From assembly GCA_947501695.1 (NCBI GenBank), contig CANMWO010000001.1, forward strand, positions 682,001-746,000: 64,000 nucleotides of DNA, given 5' to 3'. Each line of letters opens with the position of its first letter. Position 1 is the stretch's first letter. A program made the position numbers and the translations under genes. Positions 26,841 to 36,300 of this stretch are shown piece by piece. This DNA is from an uncultured Sphingomonadaceae bacterium (GTDB lineage Bacteria; Pseudomonadota; Alphaproteobacteria; Sphingomonadales; Sphingomonadaceae). The notes under the pieces were generated by a model. That model had not been told where the DNA came from. It did not search any database and saw only the letters and a program-made list of their open reading frames with translations.

Positions 26841-27233
26841 ATGCTTACAGACGCTGGCTTACTGAGGCTAGCCTATGTTGCCAATATCCTGATTCTGGTA
26901 CCGATTTGTTGGAATATGTTTTTTGGTAGCGGAGTATCTAATGCTTTTGAAGGCAAGGTAGAAGAATCGGCCGGCCTTCGATTGCTCGTCGGCAGCTTGT
27001 GGCTGGCAATATTGGTCGGATCGGTTGCTGGATTGTTTCTGCCGCGCTTCTTTGCGCCGATCATCCTCATTCAGATATTCTACAAAAGTCTTTGGCTGCT
27101 GGCCTTTGTGTTGCCATTGGTGATGGCAGGTAAATCGGATCAGGTGCCATGGGGGATTTCCACCACCTTTATCGCAATTGTAGTGAGCTATCCGTTTCTG
27201 TTCTGGTTCTCTGGCGTATGGCGGACGGCGTGA
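26841..27233 (+). CDS. Small four-helix membrane protein
   Basis: 130 residues, nearly all hydrophobic, with about four membrane helices (LAYVANILILVPICWNMFFG, LLVGSLWLAILVGSVAGLFL, FFAPIILIQIFYKSLWLLAFVLPLVMAG, STTFIAIVVSYPFLFWFSGVW). I do not recognise a named family. Its start lies 2 nt after the amidohydrolase stop and a terminator follows, so the two form a bicistronic unit. It might help transport or anchor that pathway. Confidence 0.6.
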   Translation: MLTDAGLLRLAYVANILILVPICWNMFFGSGVSNAFEGKVEESAGLRLLVGSLWLAILVGSVAGLFLPRFFAPIILIQIFYKSLWLLAFVLPLVMAGKSDQVPWGISTTFIAIVVSYPFLFWFSGVWRTA

Positions 27234-27248
27234 TTGCTTTTGAAGCTT

Positions 27249-27286
27249 GTGCTCCGCAATTGATGCGGAGCACAGTTTAGTTTTTT
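27249..27286 (+). terminator. Strong intrinsic terminator
   Basis: Perfect 10-bp stem GTGCTCCGCA (27249-27258) / TGCGGAGCAC (27264-27273) with a 5-nt loop, then AGTTTAGTTTTTT. It ends the amidohydrolase/membrane-protein transcript. Confidence 0.85.
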
Positions 27287-27292
27287 CGCCTC

Positions 27293-28375
27293 TTAAAACG
27301 CTTTTTGCCAACCAACAGTGAATATCCAGTCGCCGGTCATTTGCGGTCCGTTGAGATCCTGATAAACCGGCGCACCAAATTCAAACCCCAGACGGTGACC
27401 CGCCAGTGGACCGTGAGTCCCGACCAGATTAATGCCGCCAATCAAGTCGACACGCTCTCCACCCTGAAAGTCGGGATTCGCCGTCTGTACCGGCCCCATG
27501 ATCATTGGATCAATACCTTTGACCCGACTTGTTGTGCGGCCTTTGACGCGGCCAGACAGGCTGATCCATTGGGCTGGGCGATAGCTGATCCAGGTGGTGA
27601 GCTCATGAACATCACCAAAACGATAGCCTTGGTCATTGGTTCCTGTCCGAATGGTTCCGGCATATTGCGAACCTAGCCCAATCGCCCCGTGCCAGCTTTT
27701 AAAGGTCGCAGAGGGTTTAAGGTCCCATGTTCCTGATCCGATTTGCATCATATAAGGAACACGAACGGTTGGTTCTCCACCCATTGGGGTCAAGATAGTT
27801 GCCGTTTTGGTGGTGGAACCGGTTGGGATCGACACGGCCGTGCGAACATTGAATTCGCGCTGATTATCGCTCTTACGATCTGCGACGCCGAGTATCGGGA
27901 AAATACCACCAAGAGTAATATCGCCAAAGCCTTCGGGATTGGTCGTAAATGCGCCTCGCACATTAGTCCCGGCACCGCCCGCGAAAGTCGTATGCTCCAT
28001 TTCCTTTTGGACATAGCTGCCCATGGCGATCAGCGTGACCCAATCTGTCGGGGCATACATAGCGCCAATCATGGTCATGTCGGTGCGCATAGATGTTGGT
28101 ACAATCCGTAAGGCAGGTGGCTGTCCCGGTGCTCCGAAAAAGCGATTGGGAATAGAAGTGACTATCTCTTCAGCAGAAACGCTGTCGGTTCCGATCTGGT
28201 TGCCGCTCATTTCCATATGCATGTGGCGGATAGAGAACATGACTTCGCCTTTTTTATGTGCATGGTCGGCCATTACACCAATGGGTGCATGGTCGTCGGC
28301 CATCACATCATGGGCGAGGGTTGGGGTAGAGAAACAGGCGGCGATAAGCGCCCCTGCACGCAGTGAGATTTTCAT
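27293..28375 (-). CDS. Outer-membrane transporter-like protein (phenol MetA-pathway type)
   Basis: Start ATG 28375 (MKISLRAGALIAACFSTPT), giving a signal peptide ending near TLA-HDV; an in-frame ORF extends upstream into the DUF2946 gene but is not needed. About 360 residues. The mature start is His-rich (HDVMADDHAPIGVMADHAHKKG), then HMHMEMSG, then alternating strands such as GTWDLKPSATFKSWHGAIGLGSQYAG and VGWQKAF at the end. This matches the outer-membrane channel-like proteins annotated as 'transporter' or MetA-pathway proteins. The His/Met-rich segment suggests metal, possibly copper, binding. Confidence 0.65.
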   Translation of the reverse strand: MKISLRAGALIAACFSTPTLAHDVMADDHAPIGVMADHAHKKGEVMFSIRHMHMEMSGNQIGTDSVSAEEIVTSIPNRFFGAPGQPPALRIVPTSMRTDMTMIGAMYAPTDWVTLIAMGSYVQKEMEHTTFAGGAGTNVRGAFTTNPEGFGDITLGGIFPILGVADRKSDNQREFNVRTAVSIPTGSTTKTATILTPMGGEPTVRVPYMMQIGSGTWDLKPSATFKSWHGAIGLGSQYAGTIRTGTNDQGYRFGDVHELTTWISYRPAQWISLSGRVKGRTTSRVKGIDPMIMGPVQTANPDFQGGERVDLIGGINLVGTHGPLAGHRLGFEFGAPVYQDLNGPQMTGDWIFTVGWQKAF

Positions 28376-28439
28376 GGATTTTTCCTGTAATTGTCTGGTT
28401 TTTGGCCATGGGGTTCCCCGAAAAGGCCGATAGATGATG

Positions 28440-28874
28440 TCAGACGATGGCAGGTGGCCCGGTAGCTGGCGGAATATTGATCCGGTTGCGGATTGCAAAA
28501 TGTCGCTGCGCGTCCGGCTCATGCAGCGCAACGATGGTGCTGGCGAACGCAATGGTGGGAGCGGATGCTAGAAGACTGGTCCCGGAAGCCGCCGCATAGG
28601 CGCAGATGGAGCTATCAGTTTGTTGCTCTGGTGGGTGCTGTTGCTCGGGACCGCCGTAGACCATTGCTAGCAGAGCATAGTCGGGATGGTTTCGCGCTAT
28701 GGCTAGCGTTTTGTTGGTGTGACCAGAGCATAGCTCGATGGAAAAACCATCGGCGGTTTGGGTGGGCATGAAGCCTTGTGGCGCAAGGGCTGAAATCAAA
28801 AGTGCCAGCACAGTAAGGCTCAGAGCCACGAAATTGCTTTGCAACGGCCGTCGAGAAGAAAGGTCTGAACTCAT
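28440..28874 (-). CDS. DUF2946 family protein
   Basis: 144 residues. N-terminal membrane segment NFVALSLTVLALLISALAP, then GFMPTQTADGFSIELCSGHTNK, which contains the conserved Cys/Gly of DUF2946, and a second Cys near SSICAYAAASG. DUF2946 proteins often lie beside copper-responsive outer-membrane receptors. Here it lies just upstream of an outer-membrane protein with a His/Met-rich N-terminus on the same strand. A metal-homeostasis role is inference. No clear Shine-Dalgarno precedes the start. Confidence 0.65.
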   Translation of the reverse strand: MSSDLSSRRPLQSNFVALSLTVLALLISALAPQGFMPTQTADGFSIELCSGHTNKTLAIARNHPDYALLAMVYGGPEQQHPPEQQTDSSICAYAAASGTSLLASAPTIAFASTIVALHEPDAQRHFAIRNRINIPPATGPPAIV

Positions 28875-28929
28875 AAAATCGACGGATCTATAATCTTGCT
28901 AGAGCGTCTTGGCCAGTATGGAATACTGA

Positions 28930-29379
28930 TCAGGCCAATTTTATAGAACTATTAGCCGCGATGATTTTTGCAGTTTTATTTGCGATGATAAGGAAGCCGC
29001 TACGCGGCGTTCCGAAAGTGAGCCGATATCGCTTAAACTTGAAGATCGATGCATCCGAAACGATGATCTGGCCCCAGGGAACAAAAAACGGACGTTGGAA
29101 CGGACCGAAAATTTTCCATACCGAAATGCGCAATCCTGTTCGACAAATATCGAAACGCAAACAACCAGAGAAATTGGCTTTCGCTGCCGATATTCCGCCC
29201 ATGGCTCCGGATTGCGCACGCATGGTAACCAGACTCTCTTCAGGCCTATCGGGAAAGCGGTTTTGAAGCCTAGTCCATCCGGACAGCCGTCCAATCAAGG
29301 TAACGATGAGAAGCCATAAACCCACAAATATCAACGGGAATAGCGCAAATATAATCTTTTCGTCGATTGATAGTCCCAA
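28930..29379 (-). CDS. Hypothetical membrane-anchored protein
   Basis: 149 residues from a TTG start at 29379 (no ATG in frame upstream before dnaN). One membrane helix near the N-terminus (KIIFALFPLIFVGLWLLIVTLI). The rest is basic and hydrophobic, with GPFQRPFFVPWGQIIVSDASIFKFKRYRLTF. I do not recognise the family. It follows dnaN by 37 nt on the same strand and may be cotranscribed. The start codon is uncertain. Confidence 0.5.
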   Translation of the reverse strand: MGLSIDEKIIFALFPLIFVGLWLLIVTLIGRLSGWTRLQNRFPDRPEESLVTMRAQSGAMGGISAAKANFSGCLRFDICRTGLRISVWKIFGPFQRPFFVPWGQIIVSDASIFKFKRYRLTFGTPRSGFLIIANKTAKIIAANSSIKLA

Positions 29380-29416
29380 TAGAACAAATGGTTCGGCGAT
29401 AGATGAGAAAACTCTA

Positions 29417-30532
29417 TTAAACCCGCATCGGCATCAGCACGTAGAGCGCAGCACTTTTATCATTCTCGCGAATTAGTGTTGGAGCGCTCGCGTCAGCTAG
29501 GTGGAGTTCAACACTGTCGCCTTCAATTTCGCTCAATATATCGAGCAGATATCGCGAATTAAAACCGATCTCGAATTCGTCTTCCTTATAAGCGCCCGGG
29601 ACGTCTTCTGCCGCGGTGCCATTTTCAGGTGAAGTCACAGAAAGGGTGATCTTGTCATCGCCCAGCGCCATCTTGACCGCACGGGTTTTTTCTGTGGCGA
29701 TAGTCGATACGCGGTCGACGCCTTGCGAAAAGCTCTTCGGATCAATTTTCAATATCTTGTCATTTCCGGTCGGAATAACGCGAGTGTAATCCGGGAAAGT
29801 ACCGTCGATAAGCTTACTGGTCAGGATCGCCGTTCCAAGCGTGAAACGAATTTTACTGGCGGACAGATCAATCTGCACTGAAGCTTCGCTATTTTCATCA
29901 AGCAGCTTGCGCAGCTCGTTCACACATTTGCGAGGAACGATGACATCCGGCATGCCTTCTGCTCCCGCAGGACGAGGCAAAGTAACACGAGCCAGACGAT
30001 GGCCATCGGTCGCCGCGGCTTTCAATACCGGTGTCTCTTCATCTTGTACGTGCAAGAAAATGCCGTTGAGATAATAGCGCGTTTCCTCGGTCGAGATCGC
30101 GAATTTGGTTTTGTCGATAATCTGTACAAGCGAAGCGGCGGGTAGCTCGAAACTGGTCGGCAGGTCGCCTTCGGCAATAATGGGGAAATCATCACGGGGC
30201 AGGGTTTGCAGATTGAACCGCGCACGGCCGGCGTTGACTTTCATCTTGCCTTCGGCCGCATCCAGCTGAACCTGTGATCCGTCTGGCAATTTGCGAGCAA
30301 TATCGAACAGCGTATGGGCTGAAACGGTTATGGAACCGGCTGTTTCTACCTGCGCTTCAACGGTTTCAACGACTTGCAGATCAAGGTCGGTTGCCATCAA
30401 TTTGATGCCGCCGCCGGCGCTAGCTTCGATCAACACGTTGGACAGGATGGGAATAGTGTTGCGCCGCTCGACCACCGACTGGACGTGACCCAGACTTTTT
30501 AGCAGTGCTGCGCGTTCAATTGTCGCTTTCAT
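29417..30532 (-). CDS. dnaN: DNA polymerase III beta subunit (sliding clamp)
   Basis: 371-residue clamp that tethers Pol III to DNA. N-terminus MKATIERAALLKSLGHVQSVVERRNTIPILSNVLIEA is characteristic. Three similar domains follow and the C-terminus ends YVLMPMRV, the usual end near the peptide-binding pocket. No dnaA or recF is adjacent, so this is not a canonical dnaA-dnaN origin arrangement. Assignment is certain. Confidence 0.97.
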   Translation of the reverse strand: MKATIERAALLKSLGHVQSVVERRNTIPILSNVLIEASAGGGIKLMATDLDLQVVETVEAQVETAGSITVSAHTLFDIARKLPDGSQVQLDAAEGKMKVNAGRARFNLQTLPRDDFPIIAEGDLPTSFELPAASLVQIIDKTKFAISTEETRYYLNGIFLHVQDEETPVLKAAATDGHRLARVTLPRPAGAEGMPDVIVPRKCVNELRKLLDENSEASVQIDLSASKIRFTLGTAILTSKLIDGTFPDYTRVIPTGNDKILKIDPKSFSQGVDRVSTIATEKTRAVKMALGDDKITLSVTSPENGTAAEDVPGAYKEDEFEIGFNSRYLLDILSEIEGDSVELHLADASAPTLIRENDKSAALYVLMPMRV

Positions 30533-30784
30533 AAACCGTCCTTCATTTCCTGTCTTGAGGCGATGTTTTCTACCCCAATGGCTGTGTGAGGGGCGCAGTC
30601 AGAGACTCCACCAAATTCACAGTTAGTCATCGCTTCATTAACAATATCAACCAATAGGGCAAGCCCGATACAGAGTAGAAGAAGCTTATTCCGGTGAAAA
30701 TCTGTGGAAAAAACCAATAATGCCGTTAAACCCCCTAAAGATATTGGCCAGATGGGCCGTACAGGGATAAATTAGATCATAGAT
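30533..30784. other. Divergent dnaN / phosphatase intergenic region
   Basis: 250 nt holding the dnaN and phosphatase promoters. It contains one TTTTCCACA (complement at 30703-30711), one mismatch from the DnaA box TTATCCACA. A single box does not make an origin, but DnaA control of dnaN is possible. Confidence 0.3.
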
Positions 30785-31438
30785 ATGAACAGTTTAAGCA
30801 GCGATTTGAGCACAAGAGGAAAACGCCTGTTCATCGCGCGCCATGGCGAGACGATTTTCAATCTCGCGGGGCGTATTCAGGGCAATGATGCCCATACGCC
30901 GCTGACGCAACGCGGCTTTGCACAGGCCGATGAAATGGGCAGGGCACTGGCGTGCTATCTGGGCGGCTTCTCTGGACTTGACCTTGTTGCCTCTGACACG
31001 GGCCGGGCGCTGCAAACCCTGTCTGTAGTGTGCGAGCATATAGAAATGGACTGGCATCAGGTTACAGCTGATCCGCGCCTGAGGGAAATCAACATGGGTG
31101 ATTGGGAAGGCATTTATTATAATGACCTCAACGGCCAATTGCAGATTGATCATGATCAAGGCTTGTTCCTGACGCAAGCACCGGGCGGGGAAACCTATGG
31201 CGATATAGTAAGCCGGCTGAGAACATGGATTGTAGATCAGTCATTTGAGCGAGATATGTTGCTCATCAGCCATGGTATGACCAGCCGGGTCTTGCGCGGG
31301 TTGTTGACCGGACAGCCGCCGCTTGCGTTAATTGACGCGCCAATGGCGGATAGCTTGCCGCAAGGATCGATGGTGCAAATTGTCGATGGCGTGGAAACAA
31401 TCGTACATCTGGGTGTAGGAGAGGGCGAGAAAGCGTGA
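30785..31438 (+). CDS. Histidine phosphatase (phosphoglycerate mutase-like) family protein
   Basis: 217 residues. Phosphohistidine motif LFIARHGETIFN with His20, then LTQRGFAQADEMGRAL, SDTGRALQTL with the catalytic Arg region, a Glu-containing LREINMGDWEG and the second catalytic His in LLISHGMTSRVL. This is the cofactor-dependent phosphoglycerate mutase/phosphatase superfamily (HP branch 1). The substrate is unknown; alternatives include alpha-ribazole phosphatase or a broad-specificity phosphatase. Its stop overlaps the GTG start of the next gene. Confidence 0.88.
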   Translation: MNSLSSDLSTRGKRLFIARHGETIFNLAGRIQGNDAHTPLTQRGFAQADEMGRALACYLGGFSGLDLVASDTGRALQTLSVVCEHIEMDWHQVTADPRLREINMGDWEGIYYNDLNGQLQIDHDQGLFLTQAPGGETYGDIVSRLRTWIVDQSFERDMLLISHGMTSRVLRGLLTGQPPLALIDAPMADSLPQGSMVQIVDGVETIVHLGVGEGEKA

Positions 31439-31929
31439 GGGCTTCGGTGATCCTGATTGCATTGTGCTTTGCCACGTTATCCGAGCCGATTGCGGCAAAA
31501 GACTCGCTCGGAATTTTTAACAGCTGGGGGGCTTTTCGCGATCTAAACGTCCCACGCTGTTATGCCCTTGCCGAGTCAGAGGAAATCACCGGCAAAGCAG
31601 AACGCAAATCCTATGCCTCTGTCGGCTTCTGGCCCAAACGTAATATTCGTGCCCAATTCCACGTGAGGCTGAGCCGGGATCGATCCAGCAACAGCCGGGT
31701 CATGGTTGGAATTGGTGGCCGCCGGTTCCAGTTAACCGCCAACCGGTCGGATGGTTGGTCACAAGATAAGCGTATGGACGCTGCGATTATCGCGGCGCTC
31801 CGTTCTGCCAACAGCATGACGATTGAAAGCACAGGCCGTAACGGCAAACCTATTGTCGATGCCTATCTGCTCCGCGGAGCCGCTACCGCGATTGATGCCG
31901 CGTCATTGGGTTGCTCGCGCTTGAAATAA
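31435..31929 (+). CDS. Exported protein similar to invasion-associated locus B (IalB-like)
   Basis: 164 residues from GTG 31435, overlapping the phosphatase stop (GTGA), so the two are translationally coupled. Signal peptide ending near IAA-KDSLG. The mature part has GAFRDLNVPRCYALAE, a YASVGFWPKRNIRAQFHVRL segment, SRVMVGIGGRRFQL and two Cys that could pair (PRCYA and GCSRLK). The FNSWGAF...CYAL pattern resembles IalB-family periplasmic proteins. Function unknown. Confidence 0.6.
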   Translation: MRASVILIALCFATLSEPIAAKDSLGIFNSWGAFRDLNVPRCYALAESEEITGKAERKSYASVGFWPKRNIRAQFHVRLSRDRSSNSRVMVGIGGRRFQLTANRSDGWSQDKRMDAAIIAALRSANSMTIESTGRNGKPIVDAYLLRGAATAIDAASLGCSRLK

Positions 31930-32095
31930 CCGCTGATCGTCATGATCCCAACTAAGAGATATTCCGTTGCTAGCATAAGCTGAACGGCTGGAAAATTGCG
32001 ATAGATTGGGATAATCGGGGAAAATGTCCTATGCTTTTCGCTTCGTATCTGTGCGTATCCAGTATTTGGATAGCAATGGCTCTTGGGAGGGACTC

Positions 32096-33802
32096 ATGAA
32101 GAAATCGACGATATTATTAGGTGCAACTTTCTTGTCGTTAGGCGTTTCATTTGGCGGGATCGCGTCCGGTGGCTTCGGTAAAGCGCTTGCTGCCGAAGCC
32201 AGCGTTGATGCTGATCTCGTGAAGCAGGCTGGAGCGCCGCTATTTGAAGGTATGGGCGATTACAACCGTACCATCACGACATCTTCGGAAGGCGCTCAGC
32301 GCTATTTCAATCAAGGGATGGTGCTAGCCTTCGGGTTTAATCATGCTGAGAGTATTCGTTCATTCCGTGCCGCGCAGAAGCTCGACCCCACATGCGCTAT
32401 GTGCTTCTGGGGCGAGGCCTTGGCGACTGGGCCGAATATTAATGTGACCGCGAAAGGCAAAGCGGTCATGAGCAACGAAGATCGCCGTGCCGCGTTTAAG
32501 GCCATCAGCCGCGCGCTGGAATTGAAGACCACCGCGTCGCCATTGGAGCAAGCGCTTATCGAGGCGCAAGCCGGACGGTATAATGGCGATCCCTCAACCG
32601 GCCGGGAGGCCCTTGACCTCGCTTATGCTGAGGCCATGGGCCAAGTGGTGCAGACTTATCCAGAGGACGACGACGCGGTGGCGATTTATTCCGAGGCGCT
32701 GATGAACACCATGCCGTGGGATTATTGGTCAGCAGATGGCAACCCGAAGCCTGAGACCGAGAAAGTCATTTCTGCTCTGGAGCGCATCATCGCGCGCAGC
32801 CCAAAGCATCCGCTTGCGCTGCATCTCTATATCCATGCCGTTGAAGCTTCGAATGATCCTGGCAGGGCGGAAGAGGAAGCCGATGCGCTAGCAAATCTGG
32901 TTCCGGGTTCCGGGCATCTGGTGCATATGCCAGCCCATATTTACTGGCGGGTCGGACGCTATGATGATGCCGCGAAAGCGAATATCCGGGCGGCGGCGGT
33001 GGATGAGGAATATATCGCGGCCTGCAATGCTCAGGGATTTTATCCGGCGCTTTACTATCCACACAACATTCATTTCCTTTGGGCGGCAACCAGCATGGCT
33101 GGACAAAGCGAGATGGCGATTGGATCGGCGCGCAAATTAGCGGCCAATGTTCGCCTGGAGCAGATTGAACAATTTCCCACCGTAGAGTTTTTCAAGACAA
33201 TACCGATGTTGACGCTGACCCAATTTGGTAAGTGGTCCGAAATAATGGCAGAGCCAGCCCCGCCTGAAAATCTTGATTATTCCAATGCTATTTGGCGCTA
33301 TTCGAGGGGTATTGCTCTAGCGAATATGGGAGATAGCACCGGCGCAAAGGCGGCGCAGGCAAAGCTGGCAGCGGTCAAAGACACTGTGCAGATCCGCTTT
33401 CTAGATAATGCAGATTATCCGGCCAGCGTATTGCTCAACATCGCTGATGATTTGTTGCAAGGTGAAATTGCTTTGAAATCTGGCGAACCCTTGGTTGCTG
33501 CCGAGCATTTTCAGCGTGCCGTCGATAAGCAGGATGCACTACCCTATATGGAGCCGCCTTTCTGGTATTATCCCTCGCGACAGTCGCTAGGGCAGGCCTT
33601 TATCGATGCCGGTAAATTTGCCGAGGCCGAGGCGGTTTATCGCCGGGATCTAGAAGACTATCCTCGCAATGGCTGGTCCATGTCAGGGCTGGTGGCCGCG
33701 CTGGATGGTCAGGGAAAGGCCGATGAAGCGGCAAAAGCCCGGTCGGCGATGGACATTATTTGGGCGAAAGCTGATGTTTCACTCAAGGGTTCGCGTCTCT
33801 GA
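32096..33802 (+). CDS. Exported TPR-repeat protein
   Basis: 568 residues from ATG 32096, preceded by GGGAGGGAC; an in-frame start at 32024 lacks this. Signal peptide MKKSTILLGATFLSLGVSF ends near ALA-AEAS. A tetratricopeptide-rich body follows, with FNQGMVLAFGFNHAESIRSFRAAQKLDPTCAMCFWGEAL (a CxxC within the repeat), HPLALHLYIHAVEASNDPGRAEEEADALA and DAGKFAEAEAVYRRDLEDYP. HMPAHIYWRVGRYDDA is well conserved in similar bacterial proteins. A scaffold role in the periplasm is likely; no catalytic domain seen. Confidence 0.75.
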   Translation: MKKSTILLGATFLSLGVSFGGIASGGFGKALAAEASVDADLVKQAGAPLFEGMGDYNRTITTSSEGAQRYFNQGMVLAFGFNHAESIRSFRAAQKLDPTCAMCFWGEALATGPNINVTAKGKAVMSNEDRRAAFKAISRALELKTTASPLEQALIEAQAGRYNGDPSTGREALDLAYAEAMGQVVQTYPEDDDAVAIYSEALMNTMPWDYWSADGNPKPETEKVISALERIIARSPKHPLALHLYIHAVEASNDPGRAEEEADALANLVPGSGHLVHMPAHIYWRVGRYDDAAKANIRAAAVDEEYIAACNAQGFYPALYYPHNIHFLWAATSMAGQSEMAIGSARKLAANVRLEQIEQFPTVEFFKTIPMLTLTQFGKWSEIMAEPAPPENLDYSNAIWRYSRGIALANMGDSTGAKAAQAKLAAVKDTVQIRFLDNADYPASVLLNIADDLLQGEIALKSGEPLVAAEHFQRAVDKQDALPYMEPPFWYYPSRQSLGQAFIDAGKFAEAEAVYRRDLEDYPRNGWSMSGLVAALDGQGKADEAAKARSAMDIIWAKADVSLKGSRL

Positions 33803-34921
33803 ACGCGCTGGCAGAAGCTGCGTTTTCCCATCATAGCTGAAAATACCATTCCCAGCGACCTTATCCATTTTTGCAAGAGATTTTGCGCTGCATTTCATTG
33901 CTGAGAGTTTCGCTGCAATTTTGGGGTTTTTGTGGAGAGGAGCGACGACATAAGGAAAATACCGGTCAAAGTTGGGGCATTGCGAGTAAATGTCACCATA
34001 TTTGGCATTGCGCTCGTCGATCAGCGCTATCACTCTATCCACTTGACCGCGCCCCGCAAGCATATAGATTTTTAGGTCGATATGCTCAATTAAACCAAAT
34101 TGCATCCCTCTATCCATGTCCCGTGCGGCTTCCAGATATCTGTTAATGCTGCTCAATGCGAAATCATCATCTCCGTTGCTTAACGCGTGGGTTATGATGG
34201 TTTGACTATGGTTGGATATCGGCCAGCCATTCTTATAGCCGCTGCGCGTAAACAGCAGTGGAAAGGTCGCTTCAAAATTTTTTCGCGCTTCGTCGTGGCG
34301 GTCGAGTTTTAAAAGATATTTGGTTCGGTCATGCCGGGCGAAAGCAAGGTGAAATTCCATGTCATAAACCGGTATGTCGATGAGTAAGCCGATGCGCCGG
34401 TTTGCGGATTGAAGCGCTTGCTCATATTCGGCAAAGGCTGCGTGTAATTGCCCTCTGGCTTGATAGTTCTTCACCAGATAATAATGTTCAAGCGGGAACT
34501 TTGGTTCTCCGATCAATCCTTTGAGTTGTTTGGCATATTTCAATGCTTTTGCTTTATTGGATGCTACATTATCCTTATTTTTCCGGAGGCTCTCCTTTGC
34601 TTCATAAACCGCAAAATCAAGCTGGATGAAGAGCTGGGCGGCTTGCAATATCGGCCAGCAGGTTTTGACTACATCGTCCAGCTCATAGGTAGCATCAGCC
34701 TGGCAGGTTGACAGATCACCGCGTCGGTAGACGGGAATATCATAGTCTAAAATTTCAGGTCGCTGTTCTTCAATCAAAGGAAGATCGGGATCTTCTGGCT
34801 TCGGTTCAACATGAGTTCGTGCCAGTGCAACAGCAGGTGAGCTTTTGGATTGCGCGATGGCTGGATGCGACGCCGATATCATCGCCACAAGTAAGAGCTG
34901 TATCAGAAGACCAAAGCGCAT
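33779..34921 (-). CDS. Exported hypothetical protein with helical-repeat character
   Basis: 380 residues. Signal MRFGLLIQLLLVAMISAS ends near AIA-QSKSS. The rest is mostly helical with TPR-like spacing: EHYYLVKNYQARGQLHAAFAEYEQALQSANRR, YLLKLDRHDEARKNFEATFP and INRYLEAARDM. Two Cys lie in LSTCQADATYELDDVVKTCWP. No named family recognised. Its 3' end overlaps the convergent TPR gene by 24 nt, which is tight but plausible. Weak codon evidence for function. Confidence 0.6.
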   Translation of the reverse strand: MRFGLLIQLLLVAMISASHPAIAQSKSSPAVALARTHVEPKPEDPDLPLIEEQRPEILDYDIPVYRRGDLSTCQADATYELDDVVKTCWPILQAAQLFIQLDFAVYEAKESLRKNKDNVASNKAKALKYAKQLKGLIGEPKFPLEHYYLVKNYQARGQLHAAFAEYEQALQSANRRIGLLIDIPVYDMEFHLAFARHDRTKYLLKLDRHDEARKNFEATFPLLFTRSGYKNGWPISNHSQTIITHALSNGDDDFALSSINRYLEAARDMDRGMQFGLIEHIDLKIYMLAGRGQVDRVIALIDERNAKYGDIYSQCPNFDRYFPYVVAPLHKNPKIAAKLSAMKCSAKSLAKMDKVAGNGIFSYDGKTQLLPARSETRTLE

Positions 34922-35042
34922 GCCGTTTTCTTATGGGTGACAAGATGCGCTGTCCAGAGCGTTTCGCCGGCAATATCGGTTTTGAAATGTGCTGATCGAA
35001 GTGACCTAGCTTTTCATCCGATGTCTCCCTATATGCCCGGCT

Positions 35043-36290
35043 ATGCAGATTCCTGGCCATATCGATCCCGTTCCTCTTCCCGCCAAAGTCACGCCACGTG
35101 AAGATGGGCGCGTGGATCTTATTGGCCTTAGTGTCGCCGAAATTCGGGATGTGTTGATCAAAGCCGGGCTCGAAGAGAAACAGGGCAAGCTGCGTTCCAA
35201 GCAACTATTCCACTGGATGTATCATCGCGGAATTGATGATTTTTCGATCATGACCGACATGAGCAAGACCTTGCGCCCTTGGCTGGCGGAGCGCTTTGTA
35301 ATTGGACGGCCGGAAATCGTCGAGGCCCATTTGTCAGAAGACGGTACGCGCAAATGGCTGCTGCGATCCGCTGACAGTCAGGACTACGAAATGGTCTTCA
35401 TACCAGACGAAGACCGCGGAACGCTGTGTATTTCTTCACAAGTCGGCTGTACGCTCAATTGCCGTTTTTGCCACACAGGTACAATGCGGCTGGTGCGTAA
35501 CCTAAGCCCCGGCGAGATTGTCGGACAGGTCATGCTGGCACGGGATGCTCTGGGTGAGTGGCCCAAGGGCGTGATGGATTTTGCTGACGAAGAAGAGACG
35601 GAAAGCACCAAAGAATATAATCAGGCTTATAAGTCTGACGGACGCCTGCTGACCAATATAGTGCTTATGGGTATGGGTGAACCGCTCTATAATTTTGACA
35701 ATGTCCGTGACGCCATGAAGGTTGTGATGGATGGTTCCGGCCTAGCTCTGTCGCGTCGTCGGATTACCTTGTCGACCAGCGGCGTCGTGCCAATGATCGC
35801 GCGGGCTGGTGAAGAAATAAGTGTTAATCTTGCGATATCGCTCCACGCGGTAAACAAGGAAACGCGCGACGAGATTGTCCCGCTCAATCGCAAATATTCG
35901 ATTGAAGAGCTGCTGCAAGCCTGTGCTGATTATCCTGGCTCCAGTAATTCACGTCGGATTACTTTCGAATATGTCATGCTCAAAGACAAGAACGACAGCG
36001 ACGAAGATGCGCGGGAATTGGTCAATCTGCTGCGCCAATATGACCTGCCAGCGAAGGTTAACTTAATCCCGTTCAACCCATGGCCAGGGTCCGACTATGA
36101 ATGTTCTACGCCCGAGCGGATCAAGGCTTTTTCCAAGATCGTCTTTGATGCGGGAATTAGCGCGCCTGTGCGGACACCGCGTGGCCGTGATATTATGGCG
36201 GCTTGTGGTCAGCTGAAATCCGCCAGCGAGAAAAAATCACGCGCGGAATTGGATCGGTTGGCTGAAGAAAAGCAAGCGGCGTTGGGTTAA
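35043..36290 (+). CDS. rlmN: Dual-specificity 23S rRNA/tRNA methyltransferase RlmN
   Basis: 415-residue radical SAM enzyme that makes C2-methyladenosine at A2503 of 23S rRNA and A37 of some tRNAs. Cluster motif [13 protein letters not shown] has Cys136, Cys140 and Cys143 (CxxxCxxC). [12 protein letters not shown] and INLAISLHA-type motif ([14 protein letters not shown]) are typical. The methyl-carrying Cys is in the C-terminal [11 protein letters not shown]. Length is slightly long because of an insertion near [16 protein letters not shown]. Assignment is firm. Confidence 0.95.
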   Translation: MQIPGHIDPVPLPAKVTPREDGRVDLIGLSVAEIRDVLIKAGLEEKQGKLRSKQLFHWMYHRGIDDFSIMTDMSKTLRPWLAERFVIGRPEIVEAHLSEDGTRKWLLRSADSQDYEMVFIPDEDRGTLCISSQVGCTLNCRFCHTGTMRLVRNLSPGEIVGQVMLARDALGEWPKGVMDFADEEETESTKEYNQAYKSDGRLLTNIVLMGMGEPLYNFDNVRDAMKVVMDGSGLALSRRRITLSTSGVVPMIARAGEEISVNLAISLHAVNKETRDEIVPLNRKYSIEELLQACADYPGSSNSRRITFEYVMLKDKNDSDEDARELVNLLRQYDLPAKVNLIPFNPWPGSDYECSTPERIKAFSKIVFDAGISAPVRTPRGRDIMAACGQLKSASEKKSRAELDRLAEEKQAALG

Positions 36291-36300
36291 GCTAACTGCC

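Noticed and set aside
28920-28950. TTGGCC...GGCCAA hairpin as a terminator of the membrane protein gene at 28930
   Set aside because: It straddles the stop codon and its T-rich side lies on the wrong strand for that gene.
30533-30784. Replication origin next to dnaN
   Set aside because: Only one near-match DnaA box and no dnaA gene; not enough for oriC.
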